DNA of 64,000 nucleotides, taken from contig NZ_MXPU01000019.1 of the NCBI RefSeq assembly GCF_002204185.1, forward strand, positions 85,563 through 149,562, written 5' to 3'. The translations under genes were made by a program, and so were the position numbers. The DNA comes from Rhizobium esperanzae. GTDB taxonomy: Bacteria; Pseudomonadota; Alphaproteobacteria; Rhizobiales; Rhizobiaceae. Positions 34,501 to 42,253 of this stretch are shown piece by piece. Below the pieces are notes generated by a model. That model did not search any database. It was not told where the DNA came from and saw only the letters and a program-made list of their open reading frames with translations. How positions within the stretch are numbered: position 1 is the first letter of the stretch; every line of letters starts with the position of its first letter.

Positions 34501-37468
34501 CGGATGCTTCGCGCCACTCGTTCTCCAACTGCTCGAGCGGGATAGAGGCGAGCGTGTCGTGTGCGAAGGGTGCCGCCAAATTCCCTTCCGCGGCGCGGTA
34601 CGCCTGGATCGCTCCGCTGAGCTCTGCCAGAGCACCCTGAAGCTGGGCGAACTCTCGGTCGAATGCGATGCTGACATCCGTCCCTGCCGTTGAGCACAAT
34701 GTATCCGCCAAGCCCGCGAGCCTTTGCAGATCGGCGATCGGAGCGTCGGTCTCGGCAGATAGTCCGAGCTCACGCACGAAGGCCTGATGGGCATCTTGCA
34801 ATCGGATGATCTTCTCTTTCAGCGCAGATGCGGAGGATAACAACTGCTCCTGCCAGCTTGATGACCACTCCGGCCTGTCAACGAGTTCCAGGGACGGCTG
34901 CCGATCAACGGCACCAAACACACGACCCAGATCGGCGGCGAGAGCACTCAGGTTCCGGTAAGCGGCTTCATCGTGAGCATCGAGGGCGTCGAAAGAGAGA
35001 GTCGGCGCGTAGGCATCTGCCCCTTTGGATGCCACCCCGATAGCCTTATAGACACTCAGCCCGTTGTTGTGGCGATGATGGAGGCCTTCCACGTAGGCGT
35101 TGAGTTGGTCGCGGCGGAACCTAAGCTTTTCGTTTACATTGATCCATTCCTGTCCATCGGAACGAACCGACGCCTCCCAGGACCGTTTCAACTGGGAAAC
35201 AAAACTCCTCCTGTCCGCCTTGTTCGAATGCAGTTCAAGGCAGTGGTCGCCGAGGCCGTGTTCGCGGAGACGGCGATACACGACATCGAGCGCCGCGGTT
35301 TTTTCTGCGACGAAAAGCACGGTCCTGCCGATCGCGAGGCAGTTCGCGATCATGTTTGCGATCGTTTGGCTCTTCCCTGTTCCGGGAGGGCCGATCACAA
35401 CGAAATCCCTCCCCTCGGCAGCGGCGATGCTAGCGGCGATCTGCGAGGAATCGGCCGGAAGGAGGCATATGATGTCCTTGGGCTGGAAGCGGCGGTCGAT
35501 CTCGCGCTCGTCGGCGAAAGTGTCGTCCGATGTGAACACCTGGTCGGGCGTGTCGATAAGGTGCTTTACGACCCTGTTGTGGCGAAGCGCGTCCGTACGC
35601 TCGACAAGATCCTTCCACATCAGGAACTTTGCGAACGAGAACGTCGACAGAGCAACTTCGTCCACTACCTCCATTCCCGGCACATCTCTGACGGCTTGGC
35701 GCATGGTAGCCAGGAGTCGTGGAACATCAACACCGTGCTCATCCAGCGGTAAAGCTCCAGCGAACTGCGGCAGGCGCAAGTCGAAGTCCCGCTCAAGGAA
35801 CTGCAGAAGGGTGGCATTGAACCGGGGCTCGTCCTCGTGGAAGCGCAGGCCAAATCGGGAGGAGGCGCTCTTCCTCTCCAGTTTGACGGGAACCAGAAGC
35901 AAAGGGGCACGGTAGCTTCGTTCGTCCTCGGGTTTCTTCTTCCAACGCAGGAAGCCCACCGCGAGGAAGAGAGTATTTGCTCCACCCTCGGCGAAATCGT
36001 TCTTGACCTGACGATGGAGCTCGATCAGCCGCTTTTCCAGCTCCTTTACATGGAGCTTCGATGGCAGTTCGTCGCGCAGAAGGGCCTCGGTCGCGAATTG
36101 GCGCTGCAGATCTTCACCGCGGGTCTCTCGGAAGAGCGCTTCATCACGTTCACCGACAGGATTCTGATCCGGTAGGGAAATGAGCCGGATCGAAGATCCG
36201 GAGGCCAGGCGATCCTCCAGAAAGGAGACATCGCTGCATAGAAATGGGATTGTCTTCTGACTATCCGGGAAGTTTAGGAGGCGATTGCGCAAAGTCAGGT
36301 CGAGCAGCTTCTTCTGCCAGCGATCTATGCGGCCTGCCGCAGTCGTGGGCTTCTCTTCGACGACGTCCGCCGGGAGGGCCTCGAATGTCGGCATCTCAGG
36401 GAGCGGCAACGCGCTCGGATGATCATCATCTGGCGCGTCCGCCGAACGCTGAAGCGGTTGATGCGATGCAAGAGGCGTTACACCGCCGCTCCGGGCACGT
36501 CGAACGTCGATCGCCGCCACGAAAGAATGGCGCTGGCTCTCGTCGAGACGAGCCTCGACCAGTCGTCGGGCATGGTCTAGAATCATGGCGGGGCGATGGG
36601 TGAGCCCCGTGGTTTCGAACACTACCAGCTCGCGCGCCGCGAGTGCCTTGCGAACCTCCATGAGATCCGTCTCAATTGCATTCGCCAGCGTCCTCTGGGT
36701 CAACCATACGCCGACAGCCGCGTGGCCGTTGAACGTGAAAATGATGGCGTGCAGACCCGATGCCTCCAGTGCCGATGCGAGTAGGAGCGTGAGATCCAAG
36801 CAGTTCGCGAGCCGCTGTTCGAGAATGTCTGTCGGCCGTCGAATCTTCTGCCCCCTCTGCTCAAAACTGGCCGGAGCTTCGGCATAGTGCAGCCCGAGTG
36901 CGGAAATTGCAGAGTACACAGAGGCAGCGAGCATGAATGTTCTTTTCGGGTCGCCACTCTGGTAACCGTCCAAGCCTGAAGAATGTCCATGTGCTGCGAG
37001 CTGGTCTGCGGCAGACCTCAGAATTCTGGCCACGGCAGGATCGTTCGGCATGACGAAGGCTGGCAGGATCTGAGCCATGTCATTGACACCGCCCCACTCG
37101 TCACGCGCGAGGAGGCGCACCGGAACGTGGATCTCGGAAAGCAGGGATCCGCGCGATGTCAGCGTGAGGGTGATCTCGCCGCGCTCGGCCTCATTCAATC
37201 CGGCGAGGTACGACGAATCGAGATCTACCTTTCGGTCGGTTAGAGAGATTTCGTCTCCTGCGACGATCCTATCGATCATCCACGTCTTGGCGCGCACGAA
37301 TTGGGGATTGGCTACGAGACGAAGTTGGCATTCCTCAAGGTTGTCGTTTGTCGGGTTCACGACTCTGACCGACCTTAGCACAGGAATGGCGTTCTGAAAT
37401 GATGCGTATGTAAAACTTGGCGCAATATCAGCGACAATCGCCACATTGGCTTGAACAATATCCAGCAT
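31568..37468 (-). CDS. Large DUF4011/DUF3320 superfamily 1 helicase with Vsr-type nuclease
   Basis: 1,966 residues from the ATG at 37468, which has a GGTGGGG ribosome site; a GTG at 37489 is in frame. Domains in order: an N-terminal beta-rich part (about 1-130); a transglutaminase-like stretch (about 150-260, LANCLDLTLLLASALEASGL then FNGHAAVGVWL); DUF4011 from about 380 (WQKKLLDLTLRNRLLNF); a SF1 helicase with Walker A GPPGTGKS at about 693-700, Walker B DEAS near 1322, GDPKQLPP, and VTRAR near 1563; a PD-(D/E)XK nuclease of the Vsr/MTES_1575 type with FRIDIGV and VECDGATYH near 1667; and DUF3320 at the C-terminus. Such proteins act on nucleic acid and recur among bacterial defence genes. 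Substrate unknown; the patatin gene lies 105 bp upstream on the same strand. Confidence 0.88.
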   Translation of the reverse strand: MLDIVQANVAIVADIAPSFTYASFQNAIPVLRSVRVVNPTNDNLEECQLRLVANPQFVRAKTWMIDRIVAGDEISLTDRKVDLDSSYLAGLNEAERGEITLTLTSRGSLLSEIHVPVRLLARDEWGGVNDMAQILPAFVMPNDPAVARILRSAADQLAAHGHSSGLDGYQSGDPKRTFMLAASVYSAISALGLHYAEAPASFEQRGQKIRRPTDILEQRLANCLDLTLLLASALEASGLHAIIFTFNGHAAVGVWLTQRTLANAIETDLMEVRKALAARELVVFETTGLTHRPAMILDHARRLVEARLDESQRHSFVAAIDVRRARSGGVTPLASHQPLQRSADAPDDDHPSALPLPEMPTFEALPADVVEEKPTTAAGRIDRWQKKLLDLTLRNRLLNFPDSQKTIPFLCSDVSFLEDRLASGSSIRLISLPDQNPVGERDEALFRETRGEDLQRQFATEALLRDELPSKLHVKELEKRLIELHRQVKNDFAEGGANTLFLAVGFLRWKKKPEDERSYRAPLLLVPVKLERKSASSRFGLRFHEDEPRFNATLLQFLERDFDLRLPQFAGALPLDEHGVDVPRLLATMRQAVRDVPGMEVVDEVALSTFSFAKFLMWKDLVERTDALRHNRVVKHLIDTPDQVFTSDDTFADEREIDRRFQPKDIICLLPADSSQIAASIAAAEGRDFVVIGPPGTGKSQTIANMIANCLAIGRTVLFVAEKTAALDVVYRRLREHGLGDHCLELHSNKADRRSFVSQLKRSWEASVRSDGQEWINVNEKLRFRRDQLNAYVEGLHHRHNNGLSVYKAIGVASKGADAYAPTLSFDALDAHDEAAYRNLSALAADLGRVFGAVDRQPSLELVDRPEWSSSWQEQLLSSASALKEKIIRLQDAHQAFVRELGLSAETDAPIADLQRLAGLADTLCSTAGTDVSIAFDREFAQLQGALAELSGAIQAYRAAEGNLAAPFAHDTLASIPLEQLENEWREASASIWPKSWLGKRRVRKLLKSYSNGGTPDPEKDFTHLKRMKQQSAAIQANLLSGKRSGFAGLQTDVEHVERRLSGAQRVRDSLIRLGRAAEEVRGIAQAIAPVLASASPDASVRLTARDFLAAFSNFLEAEKAFASVSGKDITSVYPDQVFTSLPRRLNDLAAARQVLRDWVAWCRVRQEAGAKGLFGLIKGIEDGAVPSSETEAAFHLGYARWWLPLAIDANPVLREFRRFEHEHAVADFRDIDDIVRKAAAGRVASSLAHGLPPVQGVPRQSELGLLRHQMELQRPSRSIREIIGGMPNSFSKLAPCMLMSPLSIAQYLPPDQALFDVVIFDEASQITTWDAVGAIARGRQTIIVGDPKQLPPTNFFGRNEEEEDVSEHERDLESILDEAKTAGIPVRDLRWHYRSRNESLIAFSNHHYYQNRLITFPSPTVEDRAVSLRPVPNGIYDRGKTRTNKVEARAVADEAVGRMRSWLKLSEGERPTIGIITFNAQQQSLIQDFLDEARRASPELEWFFSEERIEPAIVKNLENVQGDERDTILFSITFTEDSAGKRSMDFGALNRDGGERRLNVAVTRARQELSVFSGFRADQIDTARTKAVGVHHLKTFLDFADRGAIALPAQDHGSVGGLESPFEEAVAEELSKRGWHLVPQVGISGFRIDIGVKHPDKSGAYLAGVECDGATYHSSATARDRDKVREQVLRGLGWNIVRVWSTDWWFDRQGAADRLHHALNELLDQSRQAAEPIETGPTELLDKVSDGESIALNGVDSAAIESPADPDYNIIVQDLFAAAPEEVCAGGHLEVPIATHSNDLTYRIADLTAFKSRPNDFFEFSYRATLQAMVDAVIEAEAPMKEDVLAQRIARAHGWLRTGARIRERIALHLKHLDRTSESSGYFVWKRGTVTEVLPYRVGAGESRRPVADIPLAELAALVTSNPGLFDEADPALSLARLMGVERLAGTSRGRLEEAIAKGRALHFS

Positions 37469-37573
37469 GATGTAATCCCCACCCTTCACGGCCAGAGAAT
37501 TACCACTTTCGAGAGTGTTTCAAGCACATTCTAATGGAAACGCACAAAAATCACCTTGAAGCCGACTTTGCGC

Positions 37574-38842
37574 CTAGAAGGGTAGAAAGTCGAACAGGCG
37601 CTTGCTCAATCTCGCCACCCAATACGGCTTCACTGTGCCGGCAAGCAACGGCGGGCCGGACGATGGCGGCAGCGACGTTTGATAGAACCGGTTGAGCATC
37701 GCGTCGCAGACGTAGTGCCCCCAGTTCGCCAGATACTCCGTCTCCTCACCGCCGAGAAAATGAAGATAGGTGCCGACCTGCGCCGGGACGACCGACGACG
37801 GCGGCAGCGTGTAAGAGGCGTAGGGTTTGAGTTCGGCGTCCTTGCTGTCGATCGACCAGTAGACACCATGGGTTCTTGCGCGCAGCGCCGATTTCGCGAG
37901 ATCGTCGAGGCCAAGCCTGTCGGCCTGTTTTGCAGCCTTGAAGCCGCCGATCAGGTCTCGCCGCCGCAACGACCTCACCTGGTTGTCCGTCGTATCGAGA
38001 ACGCGCTTGAGCTGCGAGAGATAGTTCCAGTATCCGCGGGTCGAGGAGCGCCAAGGCGCGCCGGCATCGCTGACAAGTAGAAAGTCGCAGCGTTTCAGCG
38101 CCGGCTCGATGCCGTGATTGTCGTAGACGCCGCCGTCGCTCAATATTGCCCGGCTCGGAGCAACCGGTTCGCCAACGGTGTTATCGAGTTTTTCCCTCTT
38201 CCATGAAAACTGCGCCAGGTCCAATCGCAGCGGTGACAGCACCGGCGGGAATGCGGCCGAAGCGGCAACCGCGGTCGCGAGCGAAAGTGCCGGATGGAAC
38301 GACACCCCGATCCGATAATCCGCGATATAGCGGTTGGACATGCGGAAGAGCGAACCGGTGCTGAGATTGCTGGCGCAAAATACGAACCAGGGCGAGCTCG
38401 GAAGATCTCTGAGGCTTGGCGATTTTCCATCGAACAGATGTCGCTCGTAAAGTTTCGCGGCTTCCGCCGCCGCGCTCGAAAAGGGATTTAACAGGCCCTT
38501 CAGGAAGCTCGGCCCATCAGCGAATAGCTGACTGAAGGCCAGAACGCGATCCAGATATTCGGTCCTGAAGTTGACGGCGATGTCGTTCTCGAAGATCAGC
38601 CGGGGCCAGATATAGGCGAGCAGGCCGGAGGCGATGGATCCGCCCGAGACCGAGGAGATCATATCGAGCTTTGCGAGAAGGCCGGCCTCGTTCAGCCTCG
38701 CCAGCGATCCCGCATGGAATAGCATGGCCCGGTAGCCGCCGCCCGAAAGGCAAAGACCGAGTTGGTAGCGCTCGGCCGGCTTCTCCGGGTCGTCAGATCC
38801 AGAGCGGACGCTGTTTTCCTCAGGATGCTCGTCTGCTGACAT
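37574..38842 (-). CDS. Patatin-like phospholipase
   Basis: 422 residues. The oxyanion-hole motif is LSGGGYRA near residues 32-39, the nucleophile elbow is SSVSGGS with Ser66, and the catalytic Asp lies in LSDGGVYDN. These form a Ser-Asp dyad that should hydrolyse membrane lipids. The first position of the G-x-S-x-G elbow is Ser here. No signal peptide or membrane helix is obvious, so the enzyme is probably cytosolic. It lies upstream of the giant helicase gene on the same strand (105 bp), a plausible two-gene operon. Patatin phospholipases serve as abortive-infection effectors in other systems, for example CapV in CBASS. The alternative start is at 38857. Confidence 0.9.
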   Translation of the reverse strand: MSADEHPEENSVRSGSDDPEKPAERYQLGLCLSGGGYRAMLFHAGSLARLNEAGLLAKLDMISSVSGGSIASGLLAYIWPRLIFENDIAVNFRTEYLDRVLAFSQLFADGPSFLKGLLNPFSSAAAEAAKLYERHLFDGKSPSLRDLPSSPWFVFCASNLSTGSLFRMSNRYIADYRIGVSFHPALSLATAVAASAAFPPVLSPLRLDLAQFSWKREKLDNTVGEPVAPSRAILSDGGVYDNHGIEPALKRCDFLLVSDAGAPWRSSTRGYWNYLSQLKRVLDTTDNQVRSLRRRDLIGGFKAAKQADRLGLDDLAKSALRARTHGVYWSIDSKDAELKPYASYTLPPSSVVPAQVGTYLHFLGGEETEYLANWGHYVCDAMLNRFYQTSLPPSSGPPLLAGTVKPYWVARLSKRLFDFLPF

Positions 38843-39039
38843 GCTCTGTCGTATCACGTTAAGAAGGGTGGCGACATTCGCTGTATATCAGAAGAAATGT
38901 CATAGCGGATTTACCACGAGATCGGCGTCCGTCCTCTTTCACTTCGATCCACAGGCCAAGCCCTCTGCAGGGTTGCACGATCAGTCTTGCAAAACATCCT
39001 TCGCGATGTTCAATAACACCAGCGAAAGTGGGGGAATCG

Positions 39040-39655
39040 ATGCGTCACATCGTGGCTGGGTTGTTGTTTTTATGCGCGTTTCCTCTGTCTGCGGCAGAGA
39101 TCACGCGAGGGCCGTTGGAAGGTGACACGGACTTGATCTCGGTCACGGGCGTCTTGAACGACGGTGACGAAATCGTCTTCAGAAACCTGGCTGCCGCCTC
39201 CAGCAAGGCCCTTGTGTTTCTGAACAGCGAGGGCGGGGATCTCAAAGCCGGGATCGAGATCGGGCGGGCCGTCCGCCTTCGAGGCTTTGCCACGGCGACC
39301 CCGCCGGGCACCTTGTGCGCGTCAGCCTGCGTTTCCGCACGATCCTATGCGCACGGTGACGGCCTTCTACTCGGCGCTCGCAGCAGCCGATGGTGAAACC
39401 GCCTCGGCGCTGGTCATTCCGGAAAAGCGTGGCCAGGGGCCCTTCAATGAAGCATCAATCCACGCCTTCTTCGGCGCGATGTCGCAGCCGCTCAAACTCA
39501 CAGGCACGGCGCTGCGCGGCACTGATGACGTCCGGGTTTCCTACGAATACGTCACCAATGAGGGCCGTCGCTGCCAGGGTCGCGCCGCTGTCCTGACCAC
39601 CTACGTGTTTGGCAAGACCCTGGTCTCCAGGATCAAGGCGCTTGACGGCTGCTAG
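39040..39655 (+). pseudogene. Broken periplasmic ClpP-like (COG3904-type) protein gene
   Basis: A GGGG ribosome site and ATG at 39040 begin a signal peptide (MRHIVAGLLFLCAFPLSAAE) and a ClpP-like strand-turn region (ALVFLNSEGGDLKAGIEIGR) ending LCASACVSA. A second frame from about 39350 then continues to a natural end (PMRTVTAFYSALAAADGETA ... RRCQGRAAVL ... RIKALDGC). In related rhizobial proteins, as I recall them, roughly 140 residues lie between the two parts, so an internal deletion with a frameshift has disrupted the gene. Family assignment is from memory and should be treated as likely. Confidence 0.7.
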
Positions 39656-40093
39656 CGTATCGGCCGCAAATCGGAACGATTTTCGGGAAAGCAGGACGTG
39701 TACGTTGATGCCGGCTTGCTCAGACAACTGCCGCACATTATCGGCGGACCGGTGATATCTATTCTGCATGGTGCGTGAGTTGGTATCGCATTTGTGCCAC
39801 TCCAGTTTACTCCGGCTTCGCCTTCAGGCCGTAGCACCAGTCGACGCGATTGAGCAGCGAACCGAGTTCGTCGCGCCGTTTGCACGCCACTTGCGTCTCG
39901 GTGCCCAGCGATCGACTCGTGCGACAGATGTCGTCCAGTCCTGTCCGCTGACGGATCAACCGGTCCGGGGCCTTGGCACCCTTGTCCGTGGCGAGCACCT
40001 TTCCGGTCTCGGACTCGATCTGCCATCATAGACGCGTGCAATTGATTTCGGCTATGTCGCCTGCACCGACACATTTGACCAGCGAGGCCGTTC
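39656..40093. other. Short region with a second gene remnant
   Basis: 438 bp between the broken ClpP-like gene and the MEKHLA gene. It holds only the minus-strand remnant at 39735-40030. Confidence 0.55.
39735..40030 (-). pseudogene. Frameshifted remnant of a small Cys-rich protein
   Basis: On the minus strand a frame reads WQIESETGKVLATDKGAK and further TGLDDICRTSRSLGTETQVA, then CKRRDELGSLLNRVDWCYGL, and ends at a stop (TAA, 39807-39809). Another frame continues directly after as SKLEWHKCDTNSR. The pairing of cysteines with the WCYG and WHKC motifs looks like a small secreted disulfide protein broken by a frameshift. No start codon with a ribosome site remains upstream (a stop precedes WQIE). 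Identification is tentative. Confidence 0.45.
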
Positions 40094-40564
40094 GTGACTT
40101 CTCCCTATGACGATCACGCCTTCGACCTGAGGAATGATCCCGATTTCTTCGCCCTTCTTACCGGCAGCTACAAGCGCATCGTCGGCCGCGCCCTCGTCGA
40201 GGATGGGCAGGGGCCGGATTGGCTTTACAGCCATGCTCCTTTCGTCGTCCTCGCCCACAATACCCTGCCCGACCCGCGCTTCATCTACGCAAACCGGACC
40301 GCGCAGAACTGCTTCGAATATAGCTGGGACGAATTCATCATGCTGCCGTCGCGGCTTTCGGCCGAGCAGCCTGATCGCGCCGAACGCCAGCGGCTGCTGG
40401 ACGCCGTCACGCGCGATGGGTTTGTCGACAACGGACGCGGCCTCCGGGTGGCGAAATCGGGGCGCCGTTTCTGGGTCGAAAATTTCACTGTCTGGCAGCT
40501 CATCGATGAGACGGGAAAGCGGTTGGGCCAGGCGGCGATATTTTCATCGTGGCAGGATGCGTAG
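40094..40564 (+). CDS. MEKHLA-domain protein
   Basis: 156 residues starting at GTG 40094. The pattern APFVVLAHNTLPDPRFIYAN followed by RTAQNCFEYSWDEFIMLPSR is the MEKHLA domain, a PAS-like sensory fold first described at the C-terminus of plant HD-ZIP III proteins. The protein has no DNA-binding or kinase domain, so it may sense redox or a ligand and act through a partner. It converges with maiA, with stops 3 bp apart. Function unproven. Confidence 0.82.
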   Translation: MTSPYDDHAFDLRNDPDFFALLTGSYKRIVGRALVEDGQGPDWLYSHAPFVVLAHNTLPDPRFIYANRTAQNCFEYSWDEFIMLPSRLSAEQPDRAERQRLLDAVTRDGFVDNGRGLRVAKSGRRFWVENFTVWQLIDETGKRLGQAAIFSSWQDA

Positions 40565-40567
40565 TTC

Positions 40568-41200
40568 CTACGGCTTCACGCGGTCCGGATGTGCTGCCTG
40601 GAAGGCGGGGAGGTCGGCGCATCTGGCGTCGATATCGCTGATGCGTCTGAAAGCAGTCATATCAACTCCCCAGCGGCAGGCATTGTAGACCTGGGGAACA
40701 AGGCAGAGATCGGCCATCGACGGCGTGCCGCCAAAGCTGAACGCGCCGTCGGATTCACCGAGCATAATCTCCACCTTGCGAAGTCCATCGCCGATGAAAT
40801 GCTTCATCCATTCCTCGCGAGCTTCCGCCTGGTCGGTCAGCGTCAGAAGATGCGAGACGACATGCAGATTGCAGATCGGATGGATATCCATGGCAATTGC
40901 ATACGCGAGAGCGCGCACTCTATGGCGATCGGAGCTATCGGACGGCAGCAACCCGTACTCCGGCCGAGACTCGGCCAGATATTCGATGATGGCCAGCGAC
41001 TGTGTCAGCGTTTTCCCATCGATCACAAGTGTCGGCACGAGCCCCTGCGGATTGAGCGCGAGATAGTCCGGCATTCTGTGCGCACCGTCGAGCAAGTTGA
41101 TCGGCACGGTCTGGTAGTCGAGGCCCAGAAGATTGAGCGCGATCCGCACGCGATAACTCGCCGATGACCGCCAGTAGTCGTAGAGAATGATCTCGTTCAT
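40568..41200 (-). CDS. maiA: Maleylacetoacetate isomerase
   Basis: 210 residues of zeta-class glutathione S-transferase fold. The N-terminal catalytic motif is SSASYRVRIAL, the zeta signature, followed by the thioredoxin-like GSH site (GLVPTLVIDG). It isomerises maleylacetoacetate to fumarylacetoacetate using glutathione. The ATG at 41200 overlaps the fahA stop by 4 bp (ATGA), so translation is coupled. It is the last gene of the tyrosine degradation operon. Confidence 0.92.
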   Translation of the reverse strand: MNEIILYDYWRSSASYRVRIALNLLGLDYQTVPINLLDGAHRMPDYLALNPQGLVPTLVIDGKTLTQSLAIIEYLAESRPEYGLLPSDSSDRHRVRALAYAIAMDIHPICNLHVVSHLLTLTDQAEAREEWMKHFIGDGLRKVEIMLGESDGAFSFGGTPSMADLCLVPQVYNACRWGVDMTAFRRISDIDARCADLPAFQAAHPDRVKP

Positions 41201-42222
41201 CGCCGGTCGGCTCCCTCGTATCGTCCGACCGTCTGCTCGATCGCTCCGAAGATCGAATGGCCGGCATGGTCCTTCATCTCGATTCGGACTTGGTCGCCGA
41301 ACCTCATAAAGGGCGTCTTCGGTGATCCGCTCTCGATCGCCTCGATCATCCTCAGTTCGGCAATGCAGGAATAGCCATCTCCCCCCGCGTCCACCGGCTT
41401 GCCGGGGCCGCCATCGAGCTTGTTGGAGACCGTGCCGGAACCGATGATCGTTCCAGCCACCAGGTGGCGGGTTTTCGCGGCATGGGCAATCAGCCGGCCG
41501 AAGTCGAAGGTCATGTCGATGCCGGCATTCGCCTTGCCGAATGGTCTGCCATTCAGGCTCACGAGCAGAGGCAGGTGCAGCTTGCTGCCGTCCCACGCCT
41601 CTTCTAGCTCGTCCGGCGTCACTGCGACCGGCGAGAATGCCGAGGCCGGCTTGGACTGGAAGAAACCGAAGCCTTTCGCCAGCTCGTCCGGGATGAGGGC
41701 GCGGAGCGACACGTCGTTGACGAGCATCACCAGACGAATGGCGCCTACGGCGGCTTCCGGGCTAGAACCCATGGCAACGTCGCCGGTGATAACGGCAACC
41801 TCGCCCTCCATGTCGATCCCATAGGCCTCGTCCGCCATCAGGATTGGATCGCGCGGTGCGAGAAAACCGTCAGAGCCACCTTGATACATCAACGGATCGG
41901 TCCAGAAGCTCGCCGGCATCTCGGCGCCGCGCGCCTTGCGCACCAGCTCCACATGGTTGACGTAGGCCGAGCCGTCGGCCCATTGATAGGCACGCGGCAG
42001 GGGCGATGCGGCGTCATGTTCGTGAAACCGCATCGTCGGCTGGGCGCCAGTCTCGATGCCTTCGGCAACCAGCCGAAGCCTCGGAGCGACATGCTCCCAG
42101 TCGTCGAGCGCCGCCTGCAGGCTGCGGGCGATGTGGCCGACTTCCGAACAGCGGGTCAGATCGCGGGAAACGACCACCAGGCGGCCGTCCCTGGTGGAGT
42201 CCTTCAAGGTCGCTAGTTTCAT
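41197..42222 (-). CDS. fahA: Fumarylacetoacetase (fumarylacetoacetate hydrolase)
   Basis: 341 residues of the FAH fold. The metal-binding and catalytic region is seen in EGEVAVITGDVAMG and in the C-terminal IIGSGTVSNKL segment. It cleaves fumarylacetoacetate to fumarate and acetoacetate, the last step of tyrosine and phenylalanine breakdown. It overlaps maiA by 4 bp and begins 31 bp after hmgA, so the three are one transcript with hpd upstream. Confidence 0.9.
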   Translation of the reverse strand: MKLATLKDSTRDGRLVVVSRDLTRCSEVGHIARSLQAALDDWEHVAPRLRLVAEGIETGAQPTMRFHEHDAASPLPRAYQWADGSAYVNHVELVRKARGAEMPASFWTDPLMYQGGSDGFLAPRDPILMADEAYGIDMEGEVAVITGDVAMGSSPEAAVGAIRLVMLVNDVSLRALIPDELAKGFGFFQSKPASAFSPVAVTPDELEEAWDGSKLHLPLLVSLNGRPFGKANAGIDMTFDFGRLIAHAAKTRHLVAGTIIGSGTVSNKLDGGPGKPVDAGGDGYSCIAELRMIEAIESGSPKTPFMRFGDQVRIEMKDHAGHSIFGAIEQTVGRYEGADRR

Positions 42223-42253
42223 GTCTCAATTCCACTGCCGGAGGAGCCGATCT

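Noticed and set aside
30927..39040. Integrase, tRNA or direct-repeat borders of a mobile island
   Set aside because: I looked for an integrase gene, tRNA and flanking repeats around the helicase/patatin pair and did not see any, so a mobile element is not claimed.
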